Origin: Thalassobium sp.
GTDB lineage: Bacteria; Pseudomonadota; Gammaproteobacteria; Pseudomonadales; Oceanobacteraceae
DNA length: 64,000 nucleotides
NCBI GenBank assembly: GCA_002733205.1
Contig: NVUW01000003.1
Location: forward strand, 186,001 to 250,000
Direction of reading: 5' to 3'
Below, piece after piece: positions 48,712 through 58,354 of this stretch. The stretch's first letter is position 1. The number at the start of each line of letters is the position of its first letter. The position numbers and the translations under genes were made by a program. The notes beneath the pieces were generated by a model, which did not search any database, was not told the DNA's origin, and saw only the letters and a program-made list of their open reading frames with translations.

Positions 48712-49722
48712 TTATGGCTGCCAGCTAAAAACATGCTCCTGCTCAGTTGCGAGCAGACGCTTATCCAGTGCCAGAGTGCTCCAGACCTGCGCCCAATCGG
48801 CCGCCAGATCCAGCTCCAGTGTTAAATCCTGCTGATTAACCGCCAACACACGCACCGAGTTAACGGCGACGTTGGCGTTAAGGTAACTGATCACATCATG
48901 ATATTGGCGGAAGTTCTGCACGCCCTGGATCATCAACTGATGCCCACCGGCAATACCATCGCTGCGCAAGGCGTAACGGGCTGAAAGAAAACCCGCGACC
49001 TGATCGGCAACCTGCAACAGTACCGAATTGACGTCATCACCTTCAGCCTGCAGGTCGAGCCAATCGCCCTTGTGCTGAATAAACCCCTGATAGCGCCAGC
49101 CATTATCACGCCCCGGCGCCAGGCGACCCGCCATAAACGCGTCGGTGGCATAGCGCGCCGACGCCTTCTGCACATCGTCTTTAAATAATCCCCACAGACG
49201 TTCAACCGGCAACACCAGCTCATCATCAAGATCCTGAGCCGGCCACAATAAAGGAATACCGCGCTCGTTCATGGCGCGTTCCAGGCGTGCCCGCCACGGG
49301 CCACTGTTCTGATTCAGTGCCTTGCGTTGCAACTCGTCTTCAACCCCCTGCCACAGCAGTACCAGCGGACGGCTTTTGCCCCATACCGGCTGTTGCGCAT
49401 CTTTTAACAGGGCATCGATCAGGTTCTGTGCAAAGAGTACTTCCAGCAATAAACCGTCATCGGCTTCATCGCGGCTGTAACGAAAGCTTTTGACATAGCG
49501 CTCGGCCGACGAGGCCGCCGCCTGTACAACCTCGCTCTGAACGCTCTCGACCTGTCCGGACACTTTAACCAGCACTTGCTGTAAAGCATCCTGAATACCG
49601 CTTTGGCGACTGGCCGTCGACTGGTCGATCACCGGCACCCGCACCTGATAAAGGTCGGACACAATGACCGCGTGACTGCCAAGACTCAGACACAACAATA
49701 AAATCAGACTGGCTGCACGCAC
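48712..49722 (-). CDS. DUF2066 periplasmic protein, 336 aa
   Basis: A GTG start at 49722 (VRAASLILLLCLSLGSHAVI) with AAGGAA 7 nt upstream gives a signal peptide. The larger open frame to 49968 lacks a natural start. The body has the DUF2066 pattern: YQVRVPVIDQSTASRQSGIQ, ALQQVLVKVSGQ, FRYSRDEADDGLLLEVLFAQ and LLLWQ-type strands. Found next to hda and purM in many gammaproteobacteria. Function unknown. Confidence 0.8.
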   Translation of the reverse strand: MRAASLILLLCLSLGSHAVIVSDLYQVRVPVIDQSTASRQSGIQDALQQVLVKVSGQVESVQSEVVQAAASSAERYVKSFRYSRDEADDGLLLEVLFAQNLIDALLKDAQQPVWGKSRPLVLLWQGVEDELQRKALNQNSGPWRARLERAMNERGIPLLWPAQDLDDELVLPVERLWGLFKDDVQKASARYATDAFMAGRLAPGRDNGWRYQGFIQHKGDWLDLQAEGDDVNSVLLQVADQVAGFLSARYALRSDGIAGGHQLMIQGVQNFRQYHDVISYLNANVAVNSVRVLAVNQQDLTLELDLAADWAQVWSTLALDKRLLATEQEHVFSWQP

Positions 49723-50059
49723 AGGCAGGTTCCTTACATCTGAAGATTCAAATCGGGCGGTATTGTGCCACGAAAGCTCAATATAACCACTACTGCGGCC
49801 GAAATTGTCCCGCAGGTTAAAGAAGAAGAACCCGCGAATACGGGTGTGCAAAGCCATAATGAGCCCGCCGGAACGCGGCAAAACGAATAATCCGTACAAT
49901 TTATACTTCATAAATAAGTCTTTCGAATTCGTTTTTAACAAAATCCTGACTACTCCGGCAGCTTTCATGCACTCTCAGATTTGCGCATTTCCATGATGCA
50001 GGATGGCGCACAAATCGTTAGAATACGCGCCTTTCTATGGGCCACCCAGTGACGACGGC

Positions 50060-51112
50060 ATGAGTGAACAACAATCCCTGAGCTACAAAGACGCTGGTGT
50101 CGATATCGACGCCGGAAATGCATTGGTCGAACGCATCAAAGGCGTTGCCAAACGTACCCGCCGCCCTGAAGTGATGGCCGGACTCGGTGGTTTCGGCGCC
50201 CTGTTCGAACTGCCACAGGGCTACCGCCAACCGGTTCTGGTATCCGGCACCGACGGCGTAGGCACCAAGCTGCGCCTGGCAATGGACCTGAAAAAGCACG
50301 ACACCATCGGTATCGATCTGGTTGCCATGTGTGTCAACGATCTGGTGGTTGCCGGTGCAGAACCGCTGTTCTTCCTCGATTACTACGCCACCGGCAAGCT
50401 GAACGTTGATGTTGCAGCGGCCGTTGTCAGCGGTATCGGCGATGGTTGCGAACAAGCCGGCGCCTCTCTGGTCGGTGGTGAAACCGCCGAAATGCCAGGC
50501 ATGTACGAAGGCGAAGATTACGATCTGGCCGGTTTCTGCGTCGGTATCGTTGAGAAAGACGACATCATTGACGGCAGTAAAGTCAAAGCCGGCGACAAGC
50601 TGATTGCCATGGCGTCCAGTGGCCCACACTCCAATGGTTACTCTCTGATCCGTAAAATCATTGAAGTATCCGCTGCGGACCTGAGCGCCGATCTGGATGG
50701 CCAGCCAGTCGCTGACGCGCTGATGGCGCCGACCCGCATTTATGTGAAATCTGCACTCAAACTGATCAACGCATCCGACGTGCACGCCATGTGTCACGTA
50801 ACCGGCGGCGGCTTCCAGGAAAATATTCCCCGCGTGTTACCAGACGACTGCAAAGCCGTTATCGACACCAACAGCTGGAAATGGCCTGCCGTATTCGAAT
50901 GGCTGCAAAGCAACGGTAAAGTAGCGACCGCCGAGATGTTCCGCACCTTTAACTGTGGTGTCGGCATGATTGTCGCCCTGCCGGAAGAAAAAGCCGATGC
51001 CGCCATTGCGCTGCTGAACGCTGAAGGCGAACAGGCCTGGCTGATTGGTGACATTCAGGTGAAAGGCGAAGCCGACGAGCAGGTTGAATTTATTGGTAAC
51101 CGCAGTCTATGA
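50060..51112 (+). CDS. purM: Phosphoribosylformylglycinamidine cyclo-ligase, 350 aa
   Basis: [20 protein letters not shown] is the expected start (ATG 50060); the 50003 frame start is an extension. [49 protein letters not shown] and [12 protein letters not shown] are PurM signatures. Makes aminoimidazole ribotide in purine synthesis. purN follows with a 4-bp ATGA overlap. Confidence 0.97.
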   Translation: MSEQQSLSYKDAGVDIDAGNALVERIKGVAKRTRRPEVMAGLGGFGALFELPQGYRQPVLVSGTDGVGTKLRLAMDLKKHDTIGIDLVAMCVNDLVVAGAEPLFFLDYYATGKLNVDVAAAVVSGIGDGCEQAGASLVGGETAEMPGMYEGEDYDLAGFCVGIVEKDDIIDGSKVKAGDKLIAMASSGPHSNGYSLIRKIIEVSAADLSADLDGQPVADALMAPTRIYVKSALKLINASDVHAMCHVTGGGFQENIPRVLPDDCKAVIDTNSWKWPAVFEWLQSNGKVATAEMFRTFNCGVGMIVALPEEKADAAIALLNAEGEQAWLIGDIQVKGEADEQVEFIGNRSL

Positions 51113-51783
51113 ACGAAAGCAGCACCCACGATAAGCCAGCCGTACCGCGTATCGTGATTCTGATCTCCGGCAGTGGCAGCAATATGGTTGCCATTGCCGA
51201 TGCTGTGAAAAATGAAAACATGGAAGCTGAGGTCGCAGCGGTCATCTGTAACCGTCCGGAAGCGGCCGGTTTACAGAAAGCGCGCGACCGTGATTTACCT
51301 GTGGTCGTGCTTGATCATAAAGCCTTCACCTGTCGCGAAGATTTTGATCGCGCACTGATGGCTCAGATTGATGAATTCGCCCCTGATCTGGTGGTTCTGG
51401 CTGGCTTTATGCGCATTCTGACAGCGGACTTCGTTGCTCATTATCATGGCCGCATGCTCAATATCCATCCATCGTTATTGCCTAAATATCAGGGCCTGAA
51501 CACGCATCAGCGTGCGCTGGACGATGGCGAAAGCGAGCATGGAGTGACGGTTCATTTTGTGACGGAAGAACTGGATGGCGGCCCGAATGTGATCCAGGCC
51601 GTTATTGCTGTGAACGATGATGATGATGCCAACAGCCTGCAGCAACGCGTACAGTTGCAGGAACATGTCATTTATCCGATTGCGGTTAAATGGTTTGTTG
51701 AAGGCCGCCTGAGCATGATTGGCAACCATGCCCGCCTGGATGGAAATGTGATTCCTGCAACGGGATTGCAACTGACGTCCTGA
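51109..51783 (+). CDS. purN: Phosphoribosylglycinamide formyltransferase, 224 aa
   Basis: [16 protein letters not shown] is the nucleotide-binding start, [20 protein letters not shown] the catalytic part (Asn and His) and [16 protein letters not shown] the Asp site. Uses formyl-tetrahydrofolate in purine synthesis. Coupled to purM by overlap. Confidence 0.97.
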   Translation: MNESSTHDKPAVPRIVILISGSGSNMVAIADAVKNENMEAEVAAVICNRPEAAGLQKARDRDLPVVVLDHKAFTCREDFDRALMAQIDEFAPDLVVLAGFMRILTADFVAHYHGRMLNIHPSLLPKYQGLNTHQRALDDGESEHGVTVHFVTEELDGGPNVIQAVIAVNDDDDANSLQQRVQLQEHVIYPIAVKWFVEGRLSMIGNHARLDGNVIPATGLQLTS

Positions 51784-51827
51784 ACCAGCTCCGATATACT
51801 CAGGCCAAATGGACTTGGCTGACCGAT

Positions 51828-52643
51828 ATGACTTCTTTCTTATTTCCCCGTTTTTTTATGTGCATGCTGACCGCCTGCGTTACATACAGCGCATCAGCAA
51901 CCCCGGCACCAACAACCCCGGCACCAACAACCCCGGCACCAACAACTCCAGCACCAAACGCAACAAACAGCACCAGTCCCGATAGCGTTCAGACCACACT
52001 GCAGCCATTTTTCGCGCGTTATAAAACGGAGTGGAAGCTTGGCTGGTTCAGCGTCGATATTGAAGCCGAACGCAGTCTGCGCCAACTGGCCAGCGGCCAT
52101 TGGCTTTTAAGCTTCGAGGCAGAAACCAGTGCCGCCGCACTGAAGGAAACCTCAGAATTCAGCCTGAACCAGGGCCGGATACAACCGCTGGAGTACCGCT
52201 ACCGCGCCAGTGGATTGTTCAATGAGCCGGACCGCACCTTGCTGTTCTCGCCAGACTTAAAGCTTGTTAAAGACATGGAGAACAATAAAGACTACCCCCA
52301 GGCCTGGGAAGATGAGGTGCAGGACAACCTCACTTATATGCTGCAGGCCAGCCTGGACCTCGCTCAGCCGGACGCACATGAGCAGAAAGCCGATCCACTG
52401 CACTATGCCGTCTTCGAAAAAAAACGTGTTAAAGATTTTCAGTTCCGGATTATTGGCGAAGAACAGCTGAATACTAAAATTGGTAAGCTTAAAACCATCA
52501 AAATTGAACAGGTGCGGCAGAAAAAAGGCCGTGAAGTGTTTGCCTGGTTTGCGATTGAACGCCATTACCAACTGGTGCGCCTGGTTGATAAAGAAAAAGG
52601 TAAAACCCGCTATCAGATTGATATTACCGACCTGAAAGACTGA
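51828..52643 (+). CDS. DUF3108 periplasmic protein, 271 aa
   Basis: An N-terminal signal peptide (RFFMCMLTACVTYSASA) is followed by three TPAPT repeats from a 15-bp DNA repeat (51900-51950). The rest has the DUF3108 pattern (FARYKTEWKLGWFSVDIEAE, then IEQVRQKKGREVFAWFAIER). Located with purMN in gammaproteobacteria. Role unknown, possibly in the envelope. Confidence 0.8.
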   Translation: MTSFLFPRFFMCMLTACVTYSASATPAPTTPAPTTPAPTTPAPNATNSTSPDSVQTTLQPFFARYKTEWKLGWFSVDIEAERSLRQLASGHWLLSFEAETSAAALKETSEFSLNQGRIQPLEYRYRASGLFNEPDRTLLFSPDLKLVKDMENNKDYPQAWEDEVQDNLTYMLQASLDLAQPDAHEQKADPLHYAVFEKKRVKDFQFRIIGEEQLNTKIGKLKTIKIEQVRQKKGREVFAWFAIERHYQLVRLVDKEKGKTRYQIDITDLKD

Positions 52644-52725
52644 AGCAGCTGAGCATCACCCGCTTCGCGCACCTGTGCTTTTCAGGTAAACTGCTTGCTC
52701 TTTTTTACTCCACAGGAAGCACAGC

Positions 52726-53307
52726 ATGCGACTCAGCGACGGCGATATTGAACAACGCATTGCCGATGGCAGCATTGTTATCGATCCACAGCCAGCCAGC
52801 GACGCTATTGCCGGCATCAGCGTAGACCTGCGCCTGGATCACCGCTTCCGCGTATTCAACAACAACTCCGTTACTCACCTCGACCTGTCCGGTGACCGCA
52901 TTCAGCTTGAGCGCGACATCAACCGTATCATGAGTAAAGAAATAGAAATTGAAGCCGATGACGCCCTGTTCATTCACCCGGGTGAACTGGTGCTCGGCGC
53001 GACACTCGAATCAGTTACCGTGCCAGCCGATCTGGTCGGCTGGCTGGACGGCCGCAGTTCCCTCGCCCGCCTAGGTTTAATGGTGCATGTGACCGCCGGA
53101 CGGATTGATCCGGGCTGGCAGGGACAAATCGTACTGGAGTTCTACAACAACGGAAAATTGCCATTGGCCCTGCGCCCGGGCATGGTGATTTGTGCCATGT
53201 CATTTGAAATGCTTTCAAGCCCTGCGCTGCGTCCTTACAACAAACGCGAAAATGCCAAATACCGTGATCAGAAAGGCGCTACCTTCAGCCGGATTGCCAA
53301 AGACTGA
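52726..53307 (+). CDS. dcd: dCTP deaminase, 193 aa
   Basis: [53 protein letters not shown] and YRDQKGAT are typical Dcd motifs. The Glu-Arg-Ser region of GRSSLARLG binds the substrate. It converts dCTP to dUTP, feeding dTMP synthesis. Full length and a good GGAAGC site upstream. Confidence 0.97.
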   Translation: MRLSDGDIEQRIADGSIVIDPQPASDAIAGISVDLRLDHRFRVFNNNSVTHLDLSGDRIQLERDINRIMSKEIEIEADDALFIHPGELVLGATLESVTVPADLVGWLDGRSSLARLGLMVHVTAGRIDPGWQGQIVLEFYNNGKLPLALRPGMVICAMSFEMLSSPALRPYNKRENAKYRDQKGATFSRIAKD

Positions 53308-53386
53308 CTGCGACAGATTACTAATTAAGCAATTAATAAAAATTCAGAAAAGCTAACAAAATCAACCACTTTAACGAAAAAGGTGG

Positions 53387-53415
53387 TTGACACTCCAAAG
53401 CTCACTTTGCATAAT
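53387..53415 (+). promoter_or_regulatory. tRNA-Asn promoter
   Basis: TTGACA (53387-53392) and CATAAT (53410-53415), exactly 17 bp apart, followed by a GC-rich GCACGC discriminator that suggests stringent control. A hairpin (AACCAC / GTGGTT) overlaps the -35 and may also act as the dcd terminator. Confidence 0.8.
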
Positions 53416-53433
53416 GCACGCACTTACTGATGT

Positions 53434-53509
53434 TCCCCGATAGCTCAGTCGGTAGAGCAGTAGACTGTTAATCTATTGGTCGTTGGTTCAAGTCCAACTC
53501 GGGGAGCCA
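53434..53509 (+). tRNA. tRNA-Asn (anticodon GTT), CCA encoded
   Basis: Full cloverleaf of 76 nt: acceptor TCCCCGA / TCGGGGA, D-arm AGCTCAGTCGGTAGAGC, anticodon loop CTGTTAA with GTT, T-arm GTTGG loop CCAAC, ending in GCCA. Unbroken and not carrying any integration scar. Confidence 0.97.
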
Positions 53510-53653
53510 CTTCAGTAACACCCTCCTGCAACACCCGCATAGTCTTAGGATGAGACAAATATCCCCTTATTTCCTGATTAATTCTGATAATTTACAGCTT
53601 GTTGTCTAACGCAAAGCGTAAATATTGCTAAACTTCATGGACATTACAATTAG

Positions 53654-55564
53654 ATGAATTTCAGCCCCATGATTGATTTCCTGCTGAATGCTTCCCGCCC
53701 AGTAAAACGTTCTATCTCTGTCTTCTATGACTTATTAGCCATTCCTGCTGCCATTTATCTTGCGCTGGCTCTCCGATATGGAACAGCGACTCCGCAATTA
53801 GATGGCTCTATTCTTGCGGCCGCATTAATAACAACTTTATTAACTCTGACAGTCTTTATAAGGCTTGGACTTTACCGGGCAGTTGTGCGCTTTATGACTG
53901 GTCAGGCTTTCACAACTCTTGCCCTCGGCATTGCCATTTCTGCCATAACATTAGCCAGCAGCTCATTTTTTACCCATGCTAATCTGCCACGTTCCAGCCT
54001 GATTATTTATTTCTTTACCGCCTTTACCCTGCTTGGCACACCACGCCTCTTCATCCGCAGTGTCGTTACGCAATTAAGTAAAGCAAAATGTGAACCGGTA
54101 TTAATTTATGGGGCTGGGCAGCAAGGGGTCGCCCTGGCCAACGCATTAACGGGCAGTGATCACTATCGTCCATTTGCTTTTATTGACGATGACAGCAAAA
54201 AACAAAATATGAACATTCATGGCCTGAAGGTTCACAGCGCCAGCGACATCGAAAATATTACCGACCATTATCATATTAAAAAAATTCTGCTTGCTTTGGG
54301 ACGCACCAGCATCGCTGAACGTAAACAGCTGATTGAGAAATTGACGGAGAGTAAACTGGAAGTGCTCACCGCCCCTTCTGTTAATGACATCATCAGCGGA
54401 AAAGCCCGGATCGAAGAAGTAAGGGAAGTGGAAATTGAAGATTTACTCGGACGTGATTGCGTCAACCCCCGAACTGAGCTTTTGAAAAATAATATTCACA
54501 ACAAAGTTGTATTGGTTACAGGAGCAGGCGGCTCCATTGGTTCAGAACTCTGTCGTCAGGCACTGTTACAGCAACCTAAGCAATTAATTCTGTTTGAATT
54601 GAATGAGTACAGCCTGTATGCAATTGAACAGGAGCTACAGCAACTTAAAAGTACTCACCATCTAGACACGGATATTGTTTCCATTCTTGGCTCAGTACAA
54701 AAGCAAAACCGCCTTGAAACGATTTTCCGTACTTTCCGTGTACAAACAATCTACCACGCAGCCGCTTATAAACATGTGCCAATGGTCGAGCATAATGTCG
54801 TCGAAGGCGTACGCAATAATGTGTTCGGCACCTGGTATTGTGCAGAGGCAGCAATAGCCGCAGGCGTTGAGCGTTTTGTACTGGTATCGACAGATAAAGC
54901 CGTTCGCCCTACCAACGTTATGGGAGCTTCGAAACGTTTTTCTGAGCTAGTGTTGCAAGCACTGACTGAACGACAAAGCGATACTCTGTTTTGCATGGTG
55001 CGCTTTGGAAATGTACTGGGATCATCAGGCTCTGTCGTACCACTGTTTCGTAAGCAGATTAAAGATGGCGGTCCAATAACGGTAACTCATCCAGATATTA
55101 TTCGTTACTTTATGACGATTCCCGAAGCCTCACAATTAGTCATTCAGGCTGGCGCAATGGGCAAAGGTGGTGATGTATTCGTACTGGATATGGGCGAGCC
55201 CGTTAAAATTACCAGCCTCGCGAAAAAAATGATCCGTCTGTCTGGTCTGAGCGAAAAGACCGAGCAGAATCCCCATGGCGATATTGAGCTTCAGTTCACT
55301 GGACTGCGACCTGGCGAGAAGCTCTACGAAGAATTGTTAATTGGTGACAATGTAGAAGGCACTGATCACCCACGAATTATGACTGCAAACGAAGTACATT
55401 TATCCTGGCCAGAAACGCACAACCTGCTGAACCGCCTGGACAAAGCCTGTCACGACTTTAAAGTTGAAGATGTCATCAATCTACTACTTGAAGCCCCAGC
55501 CGCTTATGACAAGCAGGGAGAGTGTCCGGACTGGGTACTGAATGCATCAAAAGCGAGCCATTAA
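53654..55564 (+). CDS. PglF/WbpM-type UDP-sugar 4,6-dehydratase, 636 aa
   Basis: Four membrane segments (about 20-130), a first Rossmann domain (LIYGAGQQGVALANAL) and the catalytic short-chain dehydratase domain: VTGAGGSIGSELCRQ (~289), YHAAAYKHVPMVE, STDKAVRPTNVMGASKR and FGNVLGSSGSVVP. Makes the 4-keto sugar from UDP-GlcNAc for bacillosamine or related sugars. With the PglE/D/C genes at 60.3-62.7 kb it forms a pathway. WbpM-type use is the alternative. Confidence 0.85.
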   Translation: MNFSPMIDFLLNASRPVKRSISVFYDLLAIPAAIYLALALRYGTATPQLDGSILAAALITTLLTLTVFIRLGLYRAVVRFMTGQAFTTLALGIAISAITLASSSFFTHANLPRSSLIIYFFTAFTLLGTPRLFIRSVVTQLSKAKCEPVLIYGAGQQGVALANALTGSDHYRPFAFIDDDSKKQNMNIHGLKVHSASDIENITDHYHIKKILLALGRTSIAERKQLIEKLTESKLEVLTAPSVNDIISGKARIEEVREVEIEDLLGRDCVNPRTELLKNNIHNKVVLVTGAGGSIGSELCRQALLQQPKQLILFELNEYSLYAIEQELQQLKSTHHLDTDIVSILGSVQKQNRLETIFRTFRVQTIYHAAAYKHVPMVEHNVVEGVRNNVFGTWYCAEAAIAAGVERFVLVSTDKAVRPTNVMGASKRFSELVLQALTERQSDTLFCMVRFGNVLGSSGSVVPLFRKQIKDGGPITVTHPDIIRYFMTIPEASQLVIQAGAMGKGGDVFVLDMGEPVKITSLAKKMIRLSGLSEKTEQNPHGDIELQFTGLRPGEKLYEELLIGDNVEGTDHPRIMTANEVHLSWPETHNLLNRLDKACHDFKVEDVINLLLEAPAAYDKQGECPDWVLNASKASH

Positions 55565-55642
55565 AATACACATCCTGTAACACGGCTGCGCTACCTGCCG
55601 AGCACAAGCACAAGCACAAGCACAACAACATTTTAATAATAA

Positions 55643-55672
55643 AAAATACCCGCTAAAAAGCGGGTATTTTAA
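55643..55672. terminator. Bidirectional terminator after the dehydratase gene
   Basis: AAATACCCGC and GCGGGTATTT around TAAAAA, A-run on the left and T-run on the right. Fits both the dehydratase gene and the convergent pgm gene. A short CACAAG tandem repeat precedes it (55602-55626). Confidence 0.85.
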
Positions 55673-55688
55673 AAGACGCGATAAGTTT

Positions 55689-55761
55689 CTCGTTCCTACG
55701 CTCCGCGTGGGAATGCAACTGTACCAGCAAGGGCTACCACGCAGAGCGTGGGAGCCAGGTG
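55689..55761 (-). repeat. Dispersed intergenic repeat, copy 2 (inverted)
   Basis: Starts CTCGTTCCTACGCTCCGC and ends GGGAGCCAGGTG. It is the inverse of the element at 47889-47962 with only about three mismatches. Imperfect hairpins. Sits in the gap between the dehydratase and pgm genes. Confidence 0.8.
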
Positions 55762-55839
55762 TGTAAAAATACCCGCAGTTACGGTCATTTTGTTTACAGC
55801 CATCATAAAAACAGCCATTTTAAAAAAGTGAAAGACTTG

Positions 55840-57423
55840 TCAGAGCACCGCACTCAACAAACTCTGCGCCTCATTAATCAACTGTCCTAAGTGCTCCTCA
55901 CCGACAAAACTTTCGGCATAAATTTTATAAATATCTTCAGTCCCACTTGGACGCGCGGCAAACCACCCCTCAGAAGTACTTACTTTAATACCACCAATAG
56001 AAGCACCATTACCTAGAGCTTCGGTATGCACCGCAATAATATCGTAACCTGCTAATTGTGAAGCCGTAATGCTGGCAGAGGTTAGTTTTTTAAAGGCTGA
56101 TTTTTGTTCCGCTGTTGCCGCTGCATCAATGCGACGGTAAACAGGGTTGCCATGTTGCTGTACCAGTTTTGCGTAATATTTGGATGGTTTTAAGCCAGTC
56201 ACAGCCAGGATTTCAGCAGCAAGCAGACAAAGCAGAATACCATCTTTATCGGTAGACCAGGGTTTACCGCCAAGGGTTAAAAAGCTGGCACCCGCACTCT
56301 CTTCACCACCAAACGCCAGCTCACCGCTATAAAGCCCCCGCACAAACCATTTAAAGCCGACAGGCACTTCATATAGCTCCCGACCATTGGCCTGAACAAC
56401 CCGATCCATCATAGAACTGGTTACCAGGGTTTTTCCTATTTTGAGAGCTGCCGACCACTGCGGACGGTGGGTTAATAAATAATCAACGCAAACGCATAAA
56501 AAATGATTCGGATTCATCAGTCCGGCTGAATCTACAATACCATGACGATCAGCGTCCGGATCATTACCAAAGGCGATATCAAACTGATCCCGAACCATCA
56601 GTAGGTTCGCCATTGCAGCGGTACTGGAACAATCCATGCGGATACGACCATCGTGATCTGGCGGCATAAAAGCAAAATCCGGATCAAGAATTTCGTTAAC
56701 CACCTCGATATTAAGATCGTTTCGGCTCGCCAGCGCCTGCCATACCGGAAGAGCCGTTCCTCCCATAGGATCCGCGCCTAACTTCAGACCAGACTTCCGA
56801 ATGGCCTCAAGATTAATAACATGCTCAAGCCGGGCAATATAACGTCCGATGTAATCGTATTCCTGCGCCTGCTGCAAAGCTTCATCAAGCGAGATTCGCT
56901 TTACATCCTGACAATCACTTTGCAGGTATTCATTTGCCCGGCGCTCAATCCAGCCTGTCACATTACCATCAGCCGGGCCGCCATCTGGCGTGTTGTACTT
57001 AATACCGCCATCTTCCGGAGGGTTATGCGATGGGGTAATAATAATACCATCTGCAAGGCTGTCAGATTTATCGTTGTTAAACTCCAGAATGGCGCGACTG
57101 ACCAAGGGAGTAGCAGTAACCTGATTATCCGTAGCAATACGCACCTCAACATTATTGGCAGCCAACACCTGCAGAGTAATGTTCCAAGCCGGGCGGGATA
57201 ACGCATGAGTATCCAAACCTAAAAACAGCGGGCCCGTAATATTGGCCTGAACACGGTAATCAGCAACAGCCTGAGCAATACTCAGAATATGCCATTCGTT
57301 AAATGTACTCTTTAATGCCGAGCCACGGTGGCCGGAAGTACCAAAAGCAACACGCTGTGCCTCGACAGCGGCATCTGGCTTAACCGCATAAAAAGCATCC
57401 TGTAAATTCTGAACCACACCCAT
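55840..57423 (-). CDS. pgm: Phosphoglucomutase, 527 aa
   Basis: FGTSGHRGSALKSTFNEWHI, IITPSHNPPEDGGIKYN (phosphoserine), GNDPDADRHG (Mg2+ loop), GFKWFVRGLYSGELAFGGEE and RPSGTEDIYKIY are alpha-phosphohexomutase motifs of the E. coli Pgm type. Interconverts glucose 6-P and glucose 1-P, needed for UDP-sugar supply. A full-length gene beside sugar-pathway genes. Confidence 0.95.
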   Translation of the reverse strand: MGVVQNLQDAFYAVKPDAAVEAQRVAFGTSGHRGSALKSTFNEWHILSIAQAVADYRVQANITGPLFLGLDTHALSRPAWNITLQVLAANNVEVRIATDNQVTATPLVSRAILEFNNDKSDSLADGIIITPSHNPPEDGGIKYNTPDGGPADGNVTGWIERRANEYLQSDCQDVKRISLDEALQQAQEYDYIGRYIARLEHVINLEAIRKSGLKLGADPMGGTALPVWQALASRNDLNIEVVNEILDPDFAFMPPDHDGRIRMDCSSTAAMANLLMVRDQFDIAFGNDPDADRHGIVDSAGLMNPNHFLCVCVDYLLTHRPQWSAALKIGKTLVTSSMMDRVVQANGRELYEVPVGFKWFVRGLYSGELAFGGEESAGASFLTLGGKPWSTDKDGILLCLLAAEILAVTGLKPSKYYAKLVQQHGNPVYRRIDAAATAEQKSAFKKLTSASITASQLAGYDIIAVHTEALGNGASIGGIKVSTSEGWFAARPSGTEDIYKIYAESFVGEEHLGQLINEAQSLLSAVL

Positions 57424-57474
57424 ATCCTCATTAACCTGTATTCTTGTGTCTGCAGTTATAACTGATCACGAACA

Positions 57475-57680
57475 TGGCCCACTCCTACCTTTGTGAGTAG
57501 AAGTGGCACTTTACCACGATATTTATTCGTAGGAGCTGGCCATGCTTACGACAAGCTATTCGCAACGTCACAGCTCTGCACAATTTGTTTGCAGGAGCGA
57601 CATTTTTGTCGCAATTGATATGCAAAGGGCGACGTTTTTGTCGTGATATTTATCCGCAGGAGCTGGCCATGCCTGCGGCA
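57475..57680. repeat. REP-like repeat cluster
   Basis: In the 290-bp gap between pgm and the methyltransferase. GTAGGAG-type heads and imperfect palindromes lie at 57475-57488 (inverted), 57529-57552, 57591-57612, 57628-57645 and 57656-57679. Two blocks of about 48 bp (around 57519 and 57643) repeat each other. The GTAGGAGC head and palindromic body are like REP sequences of pseudomonads that are moved by RAYT transposases. No coding potential. Confidence 0.7.
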
Positions 57681-57713
57681 ATCTATCCACAGAATCAAAG
57701 GCACAGCACAATC

Positions 57714-58223
57714 CTACACGCGTAGCCTGTTTCTGTTATCCCGACTGCTTTTTATCAGTTCATCACCTGATTTAACGTCCTTTGCCGGGCCAAGCTTTAC
57801 CAGGCGGTCATACAGCACAACGTTAACCGTTGCCGCCAGATTCATACAACCCACCGTAGGGATATAAACCACCTCATCGGCAGCACTGACAATATCCTGC
57901 GGAATGCTGCCATCTTCAGGGCCAAACACATAAAGCGCATGCTCAGGATGCTCAAACTCCGGCAATGGCGTTGAACCAACAACCAGCTCCACACAAATCA
58001 GGCGGGTATCATCCGGCATTTGTTCTTTAACCAGGAGCAAACTCCCGACATGAGACATCTGCGCTTTTTCTGCCACGTTACGCGTATCGGTACTGTGCTT
58101 TACCGCGCGGTCATAACGGCTGCCGGTGTAAAAGATGCCATCAGCCTGATAACACCCCAGCGCCCGTAAAACCGAACCGACGTTACCGGCATCTTTGGGG
58201 TTTTCTAAGCCAAGATAAACCAT
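57714..58223 (-). CDS. SpoU/TrmH-family RNA methyltransferase, 169 aa
   Basis: NPKDAGNVGSVLRALGC, YVFGPEDGSIPQD and PTVGCMNLAATVNVVLYDR are motifs 1-3 of SPOUT 2'-O-methyltransferases, a knotted SAM-binding fold. Short form without an N-terminal RNA-binding domain. Probable target is tRNA. The exact substrate is unknown. Confidence 0.8.
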   Translation of the reverse strand: MVYLGLENPKDAGNVGSVLRALGCYQADGIFYTGSRYDRAVKHSTDTRNVAEKAQMSHVGSLLLVKEQMPDDTRLICVELVVGSTPLPEFEHPEHALYVFGPEDGSIPQDIVSAADEVVYIPTVGCMNLAATVNVVLYDRLVKLGPAKDVKSGDELIKSSRDNRNRLRV

Positions 58224-58354
58224 ACATTCAGTTCAATGAATATCATTATAGGCAAAATAGTAAGCCATATATTAGTCACACGTCCTAATATCGAATTTGA
58301 AATCAGAAAAGCCAAGGCCCATCGCTATTAATACATCGATGAACCGTTCAATTA

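Noticed and set aside
50018..50797. Minus-strand frame of 259 codons inside purM
   Set aside because: Shadow of a conserved, high-GC gene. Sequence has no plausible domain.
53434..53509. Second attachment site at tRNA-Asn
   Set aside because: The tRNA is complete, no integrase is nearby, and no repeat of its 3' end was seen within the window.
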